Source: Leishmania mexicana MHOM/GT/2001/U1103 (Eukaryota; Euglenozoa; Kinetoplastea; Trypanosomatida; Trypanosomatidae). Taken from it: a DNA stretch of 64,000 bases. Below the pieces are notes generated by a model. The model was not told where the DNA came from. It saw only the letters and a program-made list of their open reading frames with translations, and did no database searches. Below are positions 51,890-61,973 of this stretch, one piece after another. Every line of letters begins with the position of its first letter. The stretch's first letter is position 1. The position numbers and the translations under genes were made by a program. Location of the stretch: the NCBI RefSeq assembly GCF_000234665.1, contig NC_018321.1, forward strand, positions 596,594-660,593, given 5' to 3'.

Positions 51890-52466
51890 TCTCTCTGCAT
51901 GATGAGGGCGGGGGCACACACACCCCTCTCCGTGCATGACGTCTCAGGTTGCCGTACACAGCTCTCTGTGTGGAAGGCGGTCGAGCAGCCCCCCTCCTCC
52001 TCTTCCCTCTCCCCCTCCTCTATCCCTGCCAAATACTGCACCACCCGTGGTGCTGACACGGTCAAGTGCCGACGACGTGTGTGTGTGTGGGACCAGGGCG
52101 ATGCGTCGCTGCTGATGTCGGCGGTGCGCACCTGAATGGCGCCGTGACGACGCCTGCGCCGTCCATGTGATGGGCAGCGTGTCGGCGTGGCTCGAGCGCC
52201 GCTCTCCGTCGGCCCTCGCGCGGCCCACCGGTGTGCGGGGATCCCCGCGTGTCGCCGCGAGGGACGCACCGGGTGGCGCGCGGCGTGACCGGAGCTGCTG
52301 CGAGGCGACGTGCGGAGCGGGTGGTGGGTGTGTGTGTGTGGAACTTGGGGCAGGGGTGCCGTGCTCTCCGATGCCCGAGCCGGCGCATTGCTGGAAGGCG
52401 TGTGTCCAGGGTTGCGTCGCAGGACGCGGTGGGTGGCCTGTGGCAGGGGCCGGTGGGGTGTGGAGT
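51890..52466 (+). repeat. SIDER2-like dispersed repeat, copy 4 (3' truncated)
   Basis: It shares the longer 5' lead and GCATGACGTC variant with copy 3, and matches it through the central block to CGGTGGGGTG at 52451-52460. It then diverges into unrelated sequence, lacking the TCACCTCATGTTGAATGGCA end. It has small private changes (GGGACCAGGG for GGGGTCAGGG; TCGGCGGTGC for TCGGGGGTGC). It starts about 330 bp after the FLVCR stop, in sense orientation. Confidence 0.78.
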
Positions 52467-52844
52467 GCAGCTGAGTTTCTTATTTTTGCTTGCCAGGGAG
52501 GATGTCTCTCTCTTGTTCGCGCGGTGTGTGTGGGACCTCTTCCGCGGGACGGCGCTCCACCGCCGAAAAGAGCGGCAGAGAAAACGAAAGAGCGAGTCAT
52601 GATTGAAGGCGGAGAGAATCTTCGATAGGCAACAGGAAGAGCTCCTGTGGTTCGCCATTACTGGGGTAGTGTGGAGGGATTCGAGGGGAGTTCAGTGAGG
52701 ACTGCTTTGTGTGGTCTAGCGCATACTCCATCGACGGCGGCCGCTCCGTATCCGTGCATGTCCACTCGCGTGCCTCCGTTGTGAGTGTTCGCGAAGGTCT
52801 TGCAGCTCTTCTTAGCGAACTACGTTCCGAAGCACACGGCAAGG

Positions 52845-52846
<2 letters not shown>

Positions 52847-52885
<39 letters not shown>
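52847..52885. repeat. (CA)n simple repeat
   Basis: About 19 CA units lie in the 5' leader region of the channel gene, likely variable between strains. Confidence 0.9.
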
Positions 52886-52887
<2 letters not shown>

Positions 52888-53140
52888 ACTCCCTCTCGCT
52901 GTCTCGCTCCATTTATGCGTTCAACTGCTTGGCCCTCTCCGCTCCTCCTTTGCCATCTTCGTGTGTTTGTTGGGTGATGTATCACTATCGATTCAACAGG
53001 CGACCACGTACGTCTCTCGTTCTCTACCTCTCGATGTGTCTACGCGTGGAGGGCGATCAAACGTCCACCGCCCTTGCATACCTTCTCTTCCCACGTCTCC
53101 TCACCTTGTTGGTGACACCCACCATTATCGGCATTGCCTC

Positions 53141-56100
53141 ATGCAATACCTTCTCCTGGCGAGCTCCCGCGCTGATACCTTTCAGAGTTGGTCACCGACT
53201 CATATCACGTTCACCGGCAATGACGGCGCTCCTTTTTTCAGTTCAAGCCCCGCAAATGCTCTACGCCGCAGCTGTTATCGATTCGTCGGGAGTCGCCCAG
53301 TGCAGATTAGCTGGGTCGTCCTGGTGTGCCTCAGCACTGTGATGGCGCTGGCGCTACAACCCCGCTACGACTTAGGCGTTGCCACGTACGCTACTCTGTA
53401 TGCGCTACAGTTAGTCTGCCTCGCGTTCTTTTGGGTGCGCATGGTGGCAGAGATCATTGCCTGTGGGCTCCTCGGTGGCTCACACGGCTTCCTGCGCAGC
53501 GTGTGGAACTGGGTTGAGGTCGCCGCAAACGTGTTCGGCCTCCTGCAGGTGATTCCTCCGACGTTCCACATCCGCTGGATGAGGGCTTTCGCGGCAGCGC
53601 GCCCATTGCGCTTCTTTGTTTTTGTGCCCTGGTGGAGGGAGCAGTTGGTCCCGCTTTGCCGCGCCTTTCCCCGGTTGCTTGACGTGATGGTCACCCTGGG
53701 GCTCTGCCTCTTGGCCCTGGGGCTCATCGGTGTCATGGGGGTGGGCGGGGAGCTCCACCAGCGCTGCTACATCACAAATACCACCGCCTCTAGTCCGTAC
53801 GAAAAACTGACGCTACCATTTCTGTTGCGCAACATATCGGCAGCCTGCGGCGTGGGCTTCACGTGTCCCACCGTCTCTGCGGATGTGACCGTGCAGTGTC
53901 TGGCCATCGCGCACGTTCGCCGCGATCGCTTCTTCACGTACGACAATGCTGGGGCCGCGCTACTGCTCATGTCCAAGGTGGCATCGATGGACATGTGGTT
54001 TGAAAACCTAGAAGATATCATGAACGTCAGAGGCGCCGGCGCCGCGCTGTATCTCGTCGTCGTCGCCCTCGTCTCTCTGTCCCTCTTAGCACTCCTCACA
54101 AGCGTGGTGCACAGCGCCTACGCGCCGGTCGACACGTGGTGTGCGCCGTCCTTTGCTGCGAGGGTGGGCCCAGCAGCACGGCAGCGGCGGGACTGCGGCG
54201 TGCAGACACCACCAGCATGGCCGAAGATGCGACAACACTGCTCAGGAAGACCGACGCACGCGTGCCAGCGCACGGACTCCATGGAGGACAGGGGAGAGGT
54301 GGACGGGGATGTGCGGAGACGAAACCCGCTGAGTGGCGACGGTGGCGGTCAACAGGTACCACTATACGCCTCGCGCATCCTCGCGGAGGGCACCCTTGTC
54401 GCGCGTGAATTTTCCCGTCACTCGCGTAACTTTATGCACGATCTTCACGCGCTGGGATTTTGGGCAGCGCTTCGTGCTCTCGAGGGCACCACCACCGCTG
54501 GCACTGGTGGCGCACCCCTGCTTCCTCTCATGGCGTCTCTGGTGGACAGCGTCCCATTTGTGATTCTCCTTCTCGTGCTCTCCGTGAGCAGCGTCATTCT
54601 GCTTGCAGTGGTGTCGACCTCCACGCCCGCCTCGGTGGCCCGCCTTCTTCACACGATTTCTGCGTGGCTGGCGGTCTTGTTTATCGCCCCCGTCGTGCTC
54701 CGGCTCATGGCCTTTGGAGTGGTGCGGGCGTCGGTTGATGTCTGGAACTATGCGGATCTTGCCGCCGTTGTGAGTGGCGTTCTCGAGCTGGCTGCTCCCT
54801 CATTTTTTAATTATCGTGTTGTTGGCGCGGTGCGGGTGCTGCGCTGCGTCCGCGTTGCCAAGTACCTCTGCCCGCTTTACCGGTACGAGTACCGCCTAAA
54901 AAGTCTCCTCAGTCTTCTCCTCCTTACATCCGCGACACTTACACTGTATGCATTGCTGGGCATGGAACTATTTGCGGGCACCTACGACGCAGGAGCAGCA
55001 CCGGCGCCGATCCGAAACGGAGACTTCAACACTGCCTGGACCGCGTTGCTTGCTTGCTTTCGCGCCTTCACAGGAGACATGTGGACGCGTTACGTGGTCG
55101 CGGTGAGCGAGGGCGGCACCATCGCGACAGGATCGCTATTCTTTCTCTCGCTGCAGCTCTTCTCCCGTGTGATGCTTTTTGCATTGGGCAACTCCGCTAT
55201 TATTCTCGGGTCATGCAACGCGTCAGGCGACGAGGACGAGCTCCGCAGTAATGCGTTCCCGCCGCTGCTGCTGCTGCCTCCGCTGCAAAACGATGATACC
55301 ACCGCCGTGGACGCCGCTGTTGATACTCCCAAGGGTGCCAGTGACCTCTCGCTGCCACCACCCGCTGGTACCACAGCCGATCGGTGGCGACGACGTCGCG
55401 ATGTAGACCGCAAGGCTCCTGAGCTGGTCACCGAGCAGCACTTTTGCGTACGCGGGGACGCCTTTCTGTTCATCGGTCCTATGAGCTCCGTGCGTCTCCT
55501 GCTGCTGCGCGTACTTGGATCCTCCTTCTACGCACTCATCAGCACAGCGTGCGTCGCAATCGGCGTCATTGCCCTCTTCTTTGAGCGACGCCACCTCGAC
55601 GCCGACACAGAACGCACGCTTCACCTCATCAACATCGTCTGCTTCGTGTTGTTTGTCGTGGAAATGGTGATGAAGTGGGTTGCCTACGGCGTCCTAACAC
55701 AGGGTTTGAGCGACGGCGAGGACCCCTACCGGGAAGCCGGCCTGCGGCACATGCCGGCCTACTTTCGGTACCCGCTCAACTGGGTCGATTTCGCCGCTAA
55801 CGGTCTCTCCCTTGCAGCCATTGCCTACCCGGCTCTCCGTGTCGGTCGGGTTATCCGCACAGCCCGTCTCTTCACCACACAAGAGCGCCCAAACAAGTCG
55901 TTCTTGGAGCTTGTGAAGCTCTTGCGGCATACCGTGAGGGTCGCCCCACTCATCTTTTTCCTCTACGTGGCGTTTGCAGTGGCCGGCATGCAGATGTTTG
56001 CCGGCGGACTCTTCCGTTGCAACGACGCCGCCGTCACCGATTCAACCGAGTGCTTTGGGGACTACAACACCACCGTGATGGGGTACACCGGCTCGACAAC

Positions 56101-57823
56101 GAGTGTGCAGAAGCGGAGGTGGGTACGGGCGGGTTTCCATTACGATGCTTTTGGGCCCGCGCTCCTCTCGGTGTTTTCCATGACGACGGCGAATCACTGG
56201 GGAGATTTCATGGACGACGCCATGGCGATCACGAGCACGACGATGCCCTACAATCACGCTGGCTACTATGCCGTTTTTTTCATCGTCGCGCTACTGCTCA
56301 TCCGCTTCTTTGCTGTCCGTATAATCGCGGCAGTCTTCATTGCGGAGCTGCGGCACGTCATGATGGAGTCTCTGGGTACGGCGCAGCGCACGCCGCACCA
56401 GACCCGATTTGTTGTTTCGCGCGCGTGTATTGCCCATCTGACGCAACTACAGCCTCTCCTTCCGCCGTTGCCCACTGCTGGGAGCCGACTATGTCACCGC
56501 ATCCTCTCAGCCCAGCCGGCCCACTGGCCGACCACCGTCTTCAACGCTGTTGTGCAAGGCGGGCTCGTGGTTGTGTGCGGGTTTGTGGCTGCCACTCACG
56601 CTGCCGAATTGCTGTGGCAGAAACGGATGATTGTGACGGTGAACTGCGTCGCGGTGGCGTTATGCGGAGCGGAAGTGCTGCTGGGGATGTTGGCCTACGG
56701 TGTGCGGTACGTGACTCGGGCGTCGTATGCGGCAGATGTGGTGATTTTCGCTCTCATGGTCATCGGCGTTGCGTCGCCATCGCTGCGCTTCGTGAGCGTG
56801 GTGATCTTTGTGAAGCTGATCAAGGCCGCCAGCACGGGCCTCGCGCTGCTGCCTGCCATCCGCCATATTCGAATTTTGCTTAGCTCCGGCGCGCTTGCTC
56901 TATTCGTGCTGTTCGCGTACGCAGTGGTGGGCACACTACTGCTTGGCGACATCGTCCCTGACGGCATCTACCTGACCGACAGGCGCAACTTCAGCACTGT
57001 AATCGGGTCGCTGCTGGTGCTGTTGGACTGCAGCACATTTGACCAATGGCACCTTGTCATGCACGCATGCTTTGACGGGGCCGCGTGCCACAGCGATGCC
57101 TCAGCCACGTGCGGCCACACGTACAGCGCCGTGATATTTTTTGTCTCATTCATCGTCATCGAGAGCCTCGTCGTGAGCCAGCTCATGCTGGCGTCGGCCG
57201 TGGTCGTCTTCGCGGTTCCTCTCTTCACCGACGTTATTCAACCTTTTGTAGAAATGCGGCGCACCTGGCAGAGATGCGTCGGCGCCGGCGAGTCTGCGTG
57301 CGACTTCGACAAATTTCTGACTTTACTCCCCCGCTTCCCGGTCTCACTGACGGACGGCGTTACCAGTGAGGCGTCCAGCAAGGCCGGCCTCATTGCTTTT
57401 CTCTCCTCGCTGCGCCTTCCTCTCGATGAGTACCTGAGACTGCGCTACGCAGACCTTCTTCGCGGCTTTGCGTACCGGAAGTACAAGGTGGATATGGAAG
57501 AGGACCGCACCCGCTCGTCCGCGCGCGATCGACGGATGTGCCTCACCGCTGGTGAGTACTATGGTCAACTGCTGCTGCAAAGGTACTGCGACGAGATGTC
57601 TCGCCTGGCGCAGTCCAAAGTAGGCGGCGCGCGCGCGCTTAGCACTGGGACGCCGGCGGCCTCGCCTCCGCATCACGACGTTGGAGAACACGACGTGCTC
57701 CGCATCCACGGCGACGACACGCTCGTTCCCAAGGGCGCGCTGCCCATCCCAAGCTCCAACGTCTTTCTCTACACGTTCCCCGGCGAGAGCAACGAGGACA
57801 GCGTTCCCCCCTCCACGTCGTAG
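53141..57823 (+). CDS. Four-domain voltage-gated-type cation channel alpha subunit
   Basis: The 1560-residue protein has four repeats of six membrane helices (about residues 50-330, 460-690, 780-1070 and 1120-1370) and a cytosolic tail, the plan of Cav, Nav and NALCN channels. S4-like segments are clearest in domain III (ALRVGRVIRTARLF, Arg900/903/906/909) and domain II (RVLRCVRVAKYL) and poor in domain IV (FVSVVIFVKLIKAA). The pore loops align as SMDMW (Asp284), TGDMW (Asp646), TANHW (Asn1018) and TFDQW (Asp1301) at the filter position before x-Trp, giving D/D/N/D rather than the EEEE of calcium channels. Trypanosomatids have related channels in the flagellar membrane (FCaT in T. brucei). 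The ATG at 53141 is the first in frame after the predicted splice site at 52999. Permeation is not predictable from sequence alone. Confidence 0.9.
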   Translation: MQYLLLASSRADTFQSWSPTHITFTGNDGAPFFSSSPANALRRSCYRFVGSRPVQISWVVLVCLSTVMALALQPRYDLGVATYATLYALQLVCLAFFWVRMVAEIIACGLLGGSHGFLRSVWNWVEVAANVFGLLQVIPPTFHIRWMRAFAAARPLRFFVFVPWWREQLVPLCRAFPRLLDVMVTLGLCLLALGLIGVMGVGGELHQRCYITNTTASSPYEKLTLPFLLRNISAACGVGFTCPTVSADVTVQCLAIAHVRRDRFFTYDNAGAALLLMSKVASMDMWFENLEDIMNVRGAGAALYLVVVALVSLSLLALLTSVVHSAYAPVDTWCAPSFAARVGPAARQRRDCGVQTPPAWPKMRQHCSGRPTHACQRTDSMEDRGEVDGDVRRRNPLSGDGGGQQVPLYASRILAEGTLVAREFSRHSRNFMHDLHALGFWAALRALEGTTTAGTGGAPLLPLMASLVDSVPFVILLLVLSVSSVILLAVVSTSTPASVARLLHTISAWLAVLFIAPVVLRLMAFGVVRASVDVWNYADLAAVVSGVLELAAPSFFNYRVVGAVRVLRCVRVAKYLCPLYRYEYRLKSLLSLLLLTSATLTLYALLGMELFAGTYDAGAAPAPIRNGDFNTAWTALLACFRAFTGDMWTRYVVAVSEGGTIATGSLFFLSLQLFSRVMLFALGNSAIILGSCNASGDEDELRSNAFPPLLLLPPLQNDDTTAVDAAVDTPKGASDLSLPPPAGTTADRWRRRRDVDRKAPELVTEQHFCVRGDAFLFIGPMSSVRLLLLRVLGSSFYALISTACVAIGVIALFFERRHLDADTERTLHLINIVCFVLFVVEMVMKWVAYGVLTQGLSDGEDPYREAGLRHMPAYFRYPLNWVDFAANGLSLAAIAYPALRVGRVIRTARLFTTQERPNKSFLELVKLLRHTVRVAPLIFFLYVAFAVAGMQMFAGGLFRCNDAAVTDSTECFGDYNTTVMGYTGSTTSVQKRRWVRAGFHYDAFGPALLSVFSMTTANHWGDFMDDAMAITSTTMPYNHAGYYAVFFIVALLLIRFFAVRIIAAVFIAELRHVMMESLGTAQRTPHQTRFVVSRACIAHLTQLQPLLPPLPTAGSRLCHRILSAQPAHWPTTVFNAVVQGGLVVVCGFVAATHAAELLWQKRMIVTVNCVAVALCGAEVLLGMLAYGVRYVTRASYAADVVIFALMVIGVASPSLRFVSVVIFVKLIKAASTGLALLPAIRHIRILLSSGALALFVLFAYAVVGTLLLGDIVPDGIYLTDRRNFSTVIGSLLVLLDCSTFDQWHLVMHACFDGAACHSDASATCGHTYSAVIFFVSFIVIESLVVSQLMLASAVVVFAVPLFTDVIQPFVEMRRTWQRCVGAGESACDFDKFLTLLPRFPVSLTDGVTSEASSKAGLIAFLSSLRLPLDEYLRLRYADLLRGFAYRKYKVDMEEDRTRSSARDRRMCLTAGEYYGQLLLQRYCDEMSRLAQSKVGGARALSTGTPAASPPHHDVGEHDVLRIHGDDTLVPKGALPIPSSNVFLYTFPGESNEDSVPPSTS

Positions 57824-58540
57824 AAGAGCGGAGCAGAAAACAGTGAGGGACGGGATGACGAGGCGGCCCAACGTGAAGCACTATTCGGATGTACATGTAT
57901 ACTTGAGCATCAGCGCACAGGGCAGTGTGATCACACTCGTACACAGTTTGAGCTGCGTCCAGTGCGACGCGACACCGATGAAAACGGCCGGCAAACACAT
58001 GGGCGTCGGCGAAGCGACTAGGCGCGCGGCATGAGATGGGTGCTGCCGGGAGAAAAGGTGGTGCGCCACTCTTCTGCGAAAGTCCTGTATTCTGCGTAGC
58101 CGGGCTCATTAGTGATGCCACGCGGAACCGGCGCGTCACTGCCCGCGTTTGCGGGCATCCTTGATCGATGACGGGTTCTGCCAGGGTCGCATTTCCGCGA
58201 GGCATCGCGCACTTGGTTTTCACCTTCATCACGCGCCCGCCTTCAACTCTGCCCTGCATGTGTATGTGCCTGCGTGTGCGCGTGCTCTTCTTGTTCACTG
58301 GCACACCACTGCCGAGCGCACGCGTCTTAACTCGCTCTTCCTCTCATTCTACCTTTCCTTCTTTTCCTTTGTGCCGCATTCTTTCCACGGTGCCACCACG
58401 CCCCGTCATATCCGCTGCAGAGTTGCGCCACAGACGACGAGCCGGCAGACCACTGTGATGAAAGCGGGGGACTGCCTTTGGTGCACAAGCTCACTCAAAC
58501 ACGGGCCTGTACGACTTCGGCTCCCCATCACTTCTGCACA
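57824..58540. other. Intergenic spacer
   Basis: No gene was seen. A C/T tract at 58330-58376 and a later AG at 58419-58420 mark the likely splice site of the TBC gene. Confidence 0.6.
58330..58420 (+). promoter_or_regulatory. Predicted spliced-leader acceptor for the TBC-domain gene
   Basis: The tract CTCTTCCTCTCATTCTACCT continues to TTCCTTCTTTTCC, followed by an AG-free stretch ending CCGCTGCAG with the AG at 58419-58420. The 5' UTR would be about 120 nt. Confidence 0.5.
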
Positions 58541-60001
58541 ATGAACGACTTATCTTTCTTCATCTTGCAGCACCAAATGCGGACTCTCACGGCGCAGCTG
58601 CTTCGCGACACGCTGGATTTTGCTAAACCACACGCCGAGGAAGGTGTTCTCTTCAGCTGGCGTTGGCACTTCTTCCTCGGGACGCTGCCGCTCCCGGCGG
58701 AGGATGACGTGAAACTTGACGATTGTCGAGCAGCCTGCGAGCGATGGAGGCAGCAATGGCAGGATGCAGGTCGACGACTCGATCAGTCCATTCGTGAGTC
58801 ACCACGCAAAACTGGAAAAGTCATAAAATTCGGCGAATCGAGTAGTGACAGCGAGGATGCGTTGCCCTCACCTTCTGCAGTTGCTCCCTTCTCTGCGTTG
58901 AGCACGAGTGGGGATGGGTGCACCGTGAACCCCCTTGCGCCCGCCTCCGAGAGTTCCTACGCGCTGCAGTTTCAGGCAGACAAGGTGCGGCAGACGGTGG
59001 CAAAGGACATGAGCCGCCTCTCTTGGGATGTCCCTCCCTTTCACGACGTGCGAGCCAAGGATACAGTAGCGGATATTCTGCTCAAGTACAGCCTGGTGGA
59101 AAACGAGGACTACATGCAGGGGTTTCACGAGATTGTGGCGTTTCTCTACTACGCTTGCTATCGCGACAAAATCGTGGGCGAACGTTTTGTGCAAGAGCAC
59201 GCGGCGTTGCGCTCGGCCGCCTTCTTCGAACTGTTTCAGCTGGTCTACGCCGATCTGCCGGCTGCGGTGTATGCCCTCTTTCGACGAATCATCAGTGACA
59301 AAGACGGCGGCATGTGTCTCGCCAAGTGGTACTACAGCCATGCTCATATAGAACAGAGTGGGGTGGTATCAGCGTGCCACCGGGTGCAGAAGGACTTGCT
59401 TTTGCGCGTCGATCCTGCGCTGCAGAACTTGCTGGACAACGTTTACGGGATTGAAAGTGTCGTGTACCTTGTTCGTTGGCTGCGCCTCCTCTTCTTGCGC
59501 GAGTTTCCATTTGAGCAAGCGTTGCGGATCTGGACTACACTTTTCTGCGAGCGCTACATTGTTGTGGAGGAGCAGAAGACTCCATTCGCATTGAACAACA
59601 GCATCGCCTTGTACTTTGCCGCGCAGATGCTCTGCCATGTGCGCGATGCCCTGTCCGTTGACGCTGCAGGGGCACTGCAGGTGCTGATGAAGTACCCTCC
59701 CACCCAGGATGTCGACGACATGCTGTACGCAGCCGCCATCAGTAACAGCGAGTCGCCCCTCTCTCGCCACGCCAAGGCGCCGCGGCTTGTGAATCTAAGA
59801 GATGCGCCCGCGCTACCAGCAGAGGTAACGTTGCGCCAGGGCGAAGTCCTGTCGCGCGTTATAGGGAGCCTTGAGCAGTACTGGTTCCGCGACCCCAACG
59901 CCGCAGCGGAGGAGCAAGAGTTGACGACCGAGATGTACGCTCAATCTATCGCCCAGCTGAAAAAGGTGCGTGACGTTTTGCTTTACGGCATGGGCAACTA
60001 G
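58541..60001 (+). CDS. TBC-domain Rab GTPase-activating protein, TBC1D5-like
   Basis: TBC proteins speed GTP hydrolysis by Rab GTPases through an Arg finger and a Gln finger. In this 486-residue protein the Arg-finger motif is KDMSRLSWDVPPF (Asp156, Arg159, the IxxDxxR type) and the Gln-finger motif is EDYMQGFHEI (Gln193), 34 residues apart as usual, so it should be active. The wording NEDYMQGFHEIVAFLYYACY and the long spacer between N-terminus and TBC core resemble TBC1D5, a Rab7 GAP tied to retromer and autophagy. A Ser/Asp-rich linker occupies about residues 85-140. The frame is open 21 codons upstream; MNDLSFFILQHQMRTLTAQL is the better start. Confidence 0.85.
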   Translation: MNDLSFFILQHQMRTLTAQLLRDTLDFAKPHAEEGVLFSWRWHFFLGTLPLPAEDDVKLDDCRAACERWRQQWQDAGRRLDQSIRESPRKTGKVIKFGESSSDSEDALPSPSAVAPFSALSTSGDGCTVNPLAPASESSYALQFQADKVRQTVAKDMSRLSWDVPPFHDVRAKDTVADILLKYSLVENEDYMQGFHEIVAFLYYACYRDKIVGERFVQEHAALRSAAFFELFQLVYADLPAAVYALFRRIISDKDGGMCLAKWYYSHAHIEQSGVVSACHRVQKDLLLRVDPALQNLLDNVYGIESVVYLVRWLRLLFLREFPFEQALRIWTTLFCERYIVVEEQKTPFALNNSIALYFAAQMLCHVRDALSVDAAGALQVLMKYPPTQDVDDMLYAAAISNSESPLSRHAKAPRLVNLRDAPALPAEVTLRQGEVLSRVIGSLEQYWFRDPNAAAEEQELTTEMYAQSIAQLKKVRDVLLYGMGN

Positions 60002-60639
60002 GCTTAACGCTCTCTCCTCTGCTGCTGCTAACACGATTGACAGCAGCCTGTATACACATGAACAGCTGTGCAGGTGCCCGGCCCCAGCTAGCGTTTCTCT
60101 CTGCTCCCCGGCTCACACGCGAAAGCGTTTCTGTTGGGCATATAAACTTTTTGGTTCGTTGGGGCGGGACGGTTTATCGTTGCTGCGCAGATGTCGTTAG
60201 TGTGTGCCACTCAATCGAAACTCAAAACGATTCGCCGCTGCGTCTTTTGCCGCTACTGGACAGACATGCTCGAGACGCCTTCTCACGTGCTGGTGCGTGC
60301 GAGCATCCACCTTAGAATGGGTGTTCACTCTCCTATACCCCTCTTTTTCCCAGCCCCACCCTCCTCCTCTGCGTCGCACTTCCGCTGCCTCTTCATCGCA
60401 TAGTACGAACACGGATTCACAACGGCGGTCTTTTTCTTTTTCGGATATTCCCGCGGCGCACTACCGCTCGCATTCGTACTCTTCTCCTTCTACTCGATTC
60501 CGCCTCGCTCTCTTTCGCACTCAAGGTAAAAAGAATTCGAAACCGCTAGCGTGTGCCTCGAGGTCAGGACGCCCGCACCACAGCTAGCACGAATCGCCCA
60601 GGAGGCGTCCGATAAAGAAGCGCAGCGTGAGCATCGGCA

Positions 60640-61260
60640 CAACGACAGAGTTTCATTGTGACTGTGGTGACGTAGTTCATCAGCGTGCTCTTCACGGACA
60701 TCGGGTCTCGCTACGAAATGCTGAAGTAGAAAGACTCGATGGGCTGCCTCGATGGCAGTCACACCCCCTACTCGTTATGGGGCACGACGCATCGCGGCGG
60801 CAAGAGCCGGTTCCCGTGGCGTGATGGGTCCTTCTACGTTCGCTGCGATGTGCTCAAGGCTCGCCTGAAGGCCGTCGTGGAAGGCCGTCCTTGTCACCCT
60901 GTACCCCGATTTCCCCTGCTGCCGCCGCTTCAAGGGCCGTGGCAGCTATCAGCCAGGCTTTCGACTCCTTCATTGTCTCCTGAGCGATGGGGGCTATCTT
61001 CGTCATCCTTGCCTGTGCCCCGAAGTGGACAAAGCGACACTTACCTCCTCCGGGTCGACTCGATGATGGCGCTTGCGGATGCAGCGGACCAAGGCATCCG
61101 CGACGACTGCTGAGCTAGCTGCACGCTTGCGTCGACTTGGTCGATAGCATAAGGCCGACATCGAAGTACACGTGGAAGACCGAGTGGGTACACTTCAAGC
61201 CCGCAGTGATGTGCAGCGTCTGTGCGGGAGCCTGAGGCCTCTACAGAGAGAAGACGGCTG
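60640..61260 (+). pseudogene. Possible decayed gene remnant with a coiled-coil end
   Basis: From about 60677 one frame reads FISVLFTDIGSRYEMLK, hits a TAG, and continues in the same frame as MGCLDGSHTPYSLWGTTHRG and SFYVRCDVLKARLKAVVEG. From 61112 another frame reads AELAARLRRLGR, a TAG at 61145, then HKADIEVHVEDRVGTLQARS and DVQRLCGSLRPLQRED, a typical coiled-coil pattern. Gene-like composition with interrupting stops and a frame change points to a pseudogene in the direction of transcription. The parent is not identified. Confidence 0.45.
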
Positions 61261-61955
61261 GTGGATAGCCGCCAAGGGGACCGGCAGCCAAGATACTTGT
61301 GGCTCGCTGAGGTCACTGAAACGCCTGCGAGCTATGCGTTCATGGTTAGGCGCTCGGTCTCTTTTCTTCTCCCGACCTGCTTCTTCCCCTCTCTCCATCT
61401 GTCTGCCGTCATGGATGCGTCCACTCGTCAAAAACCTTCGCTGCCCACAGACGTAGGCCTTCTGCGGCTCCTCTCCCTTTCCTCGTACGTCGCTCTGTTC
61501 TCCCGGCTGGTCTTTGTCTTTTGGTGTGTGTACGTAGTTCACCTCGCCGTCATGGCGCTTCTCTTGCATCCAGCTGAGTGAGTGTTCGCGCGTGAAGTGG
61601 TGTGAGTCTGCCGTATTCGTCAAAAGGCTTGACGGTGTCCCCTACGTGCGGGTACCTTCTTCTACCGAGTTTCAAAGGCTCACGCTAGCGGCTGCATCAC
61701 GATTGCGTGTCTGCGGTTCTTTGCGGAAGGCACAGCCGAGCTCAAGGAGCACACAGCAACTGTTGAGGGGAGAAGAGACGTAGGCCCTGAAGGAGCGACG
61801 CACATTGTGGCTCTGTGAAACACGGTTTCTTGCGTTTCTGCTGCGTTGTGCCCTTGCTGGTCAGAAAGCATCACAAGGGCGGCGCTCGCGGGGCAAATTG
61901 GGCTGTTCACATGAGGCCTGCCTCTTTGTCACTGCGCACAAGCTGCGTGGTGATG

Positions 61956-61973
61956 CCCCCCCCCCCCCCCCCC
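61956..61973. repeat. Poly-C homopolymer (18 nt)
   Basis: An uninterrupted run of 18 C in the spacer, the longest homopolymer noticed in the window. Confidence 0.95.

Larger units (their letters stand above)
51561..53140. other. Spacer with one truncated dispersed repeat and a CA repeat
   Basis: It holds the 3' UTR of the transporter, a SIDER2-like copy at 51890-52466, and a (CA)n run at 52847-52885. A pyrimidine tract (52936-52962) with AG at 52998-52999 leads to the channel gene. The channel frame is open across 52709-53140 but encodes a His-Thr run from the CA repeat, so it is treated as leader. Confidence 0.6.

Noticed and set aside
52709..53140. In-frame N-terminal extension of the cation channel
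   Set aside because: It would encode a His-Thr run from the CA repeat, and a polypyrimidine tract with AG (52998-52999) places the mRNA start inside it.
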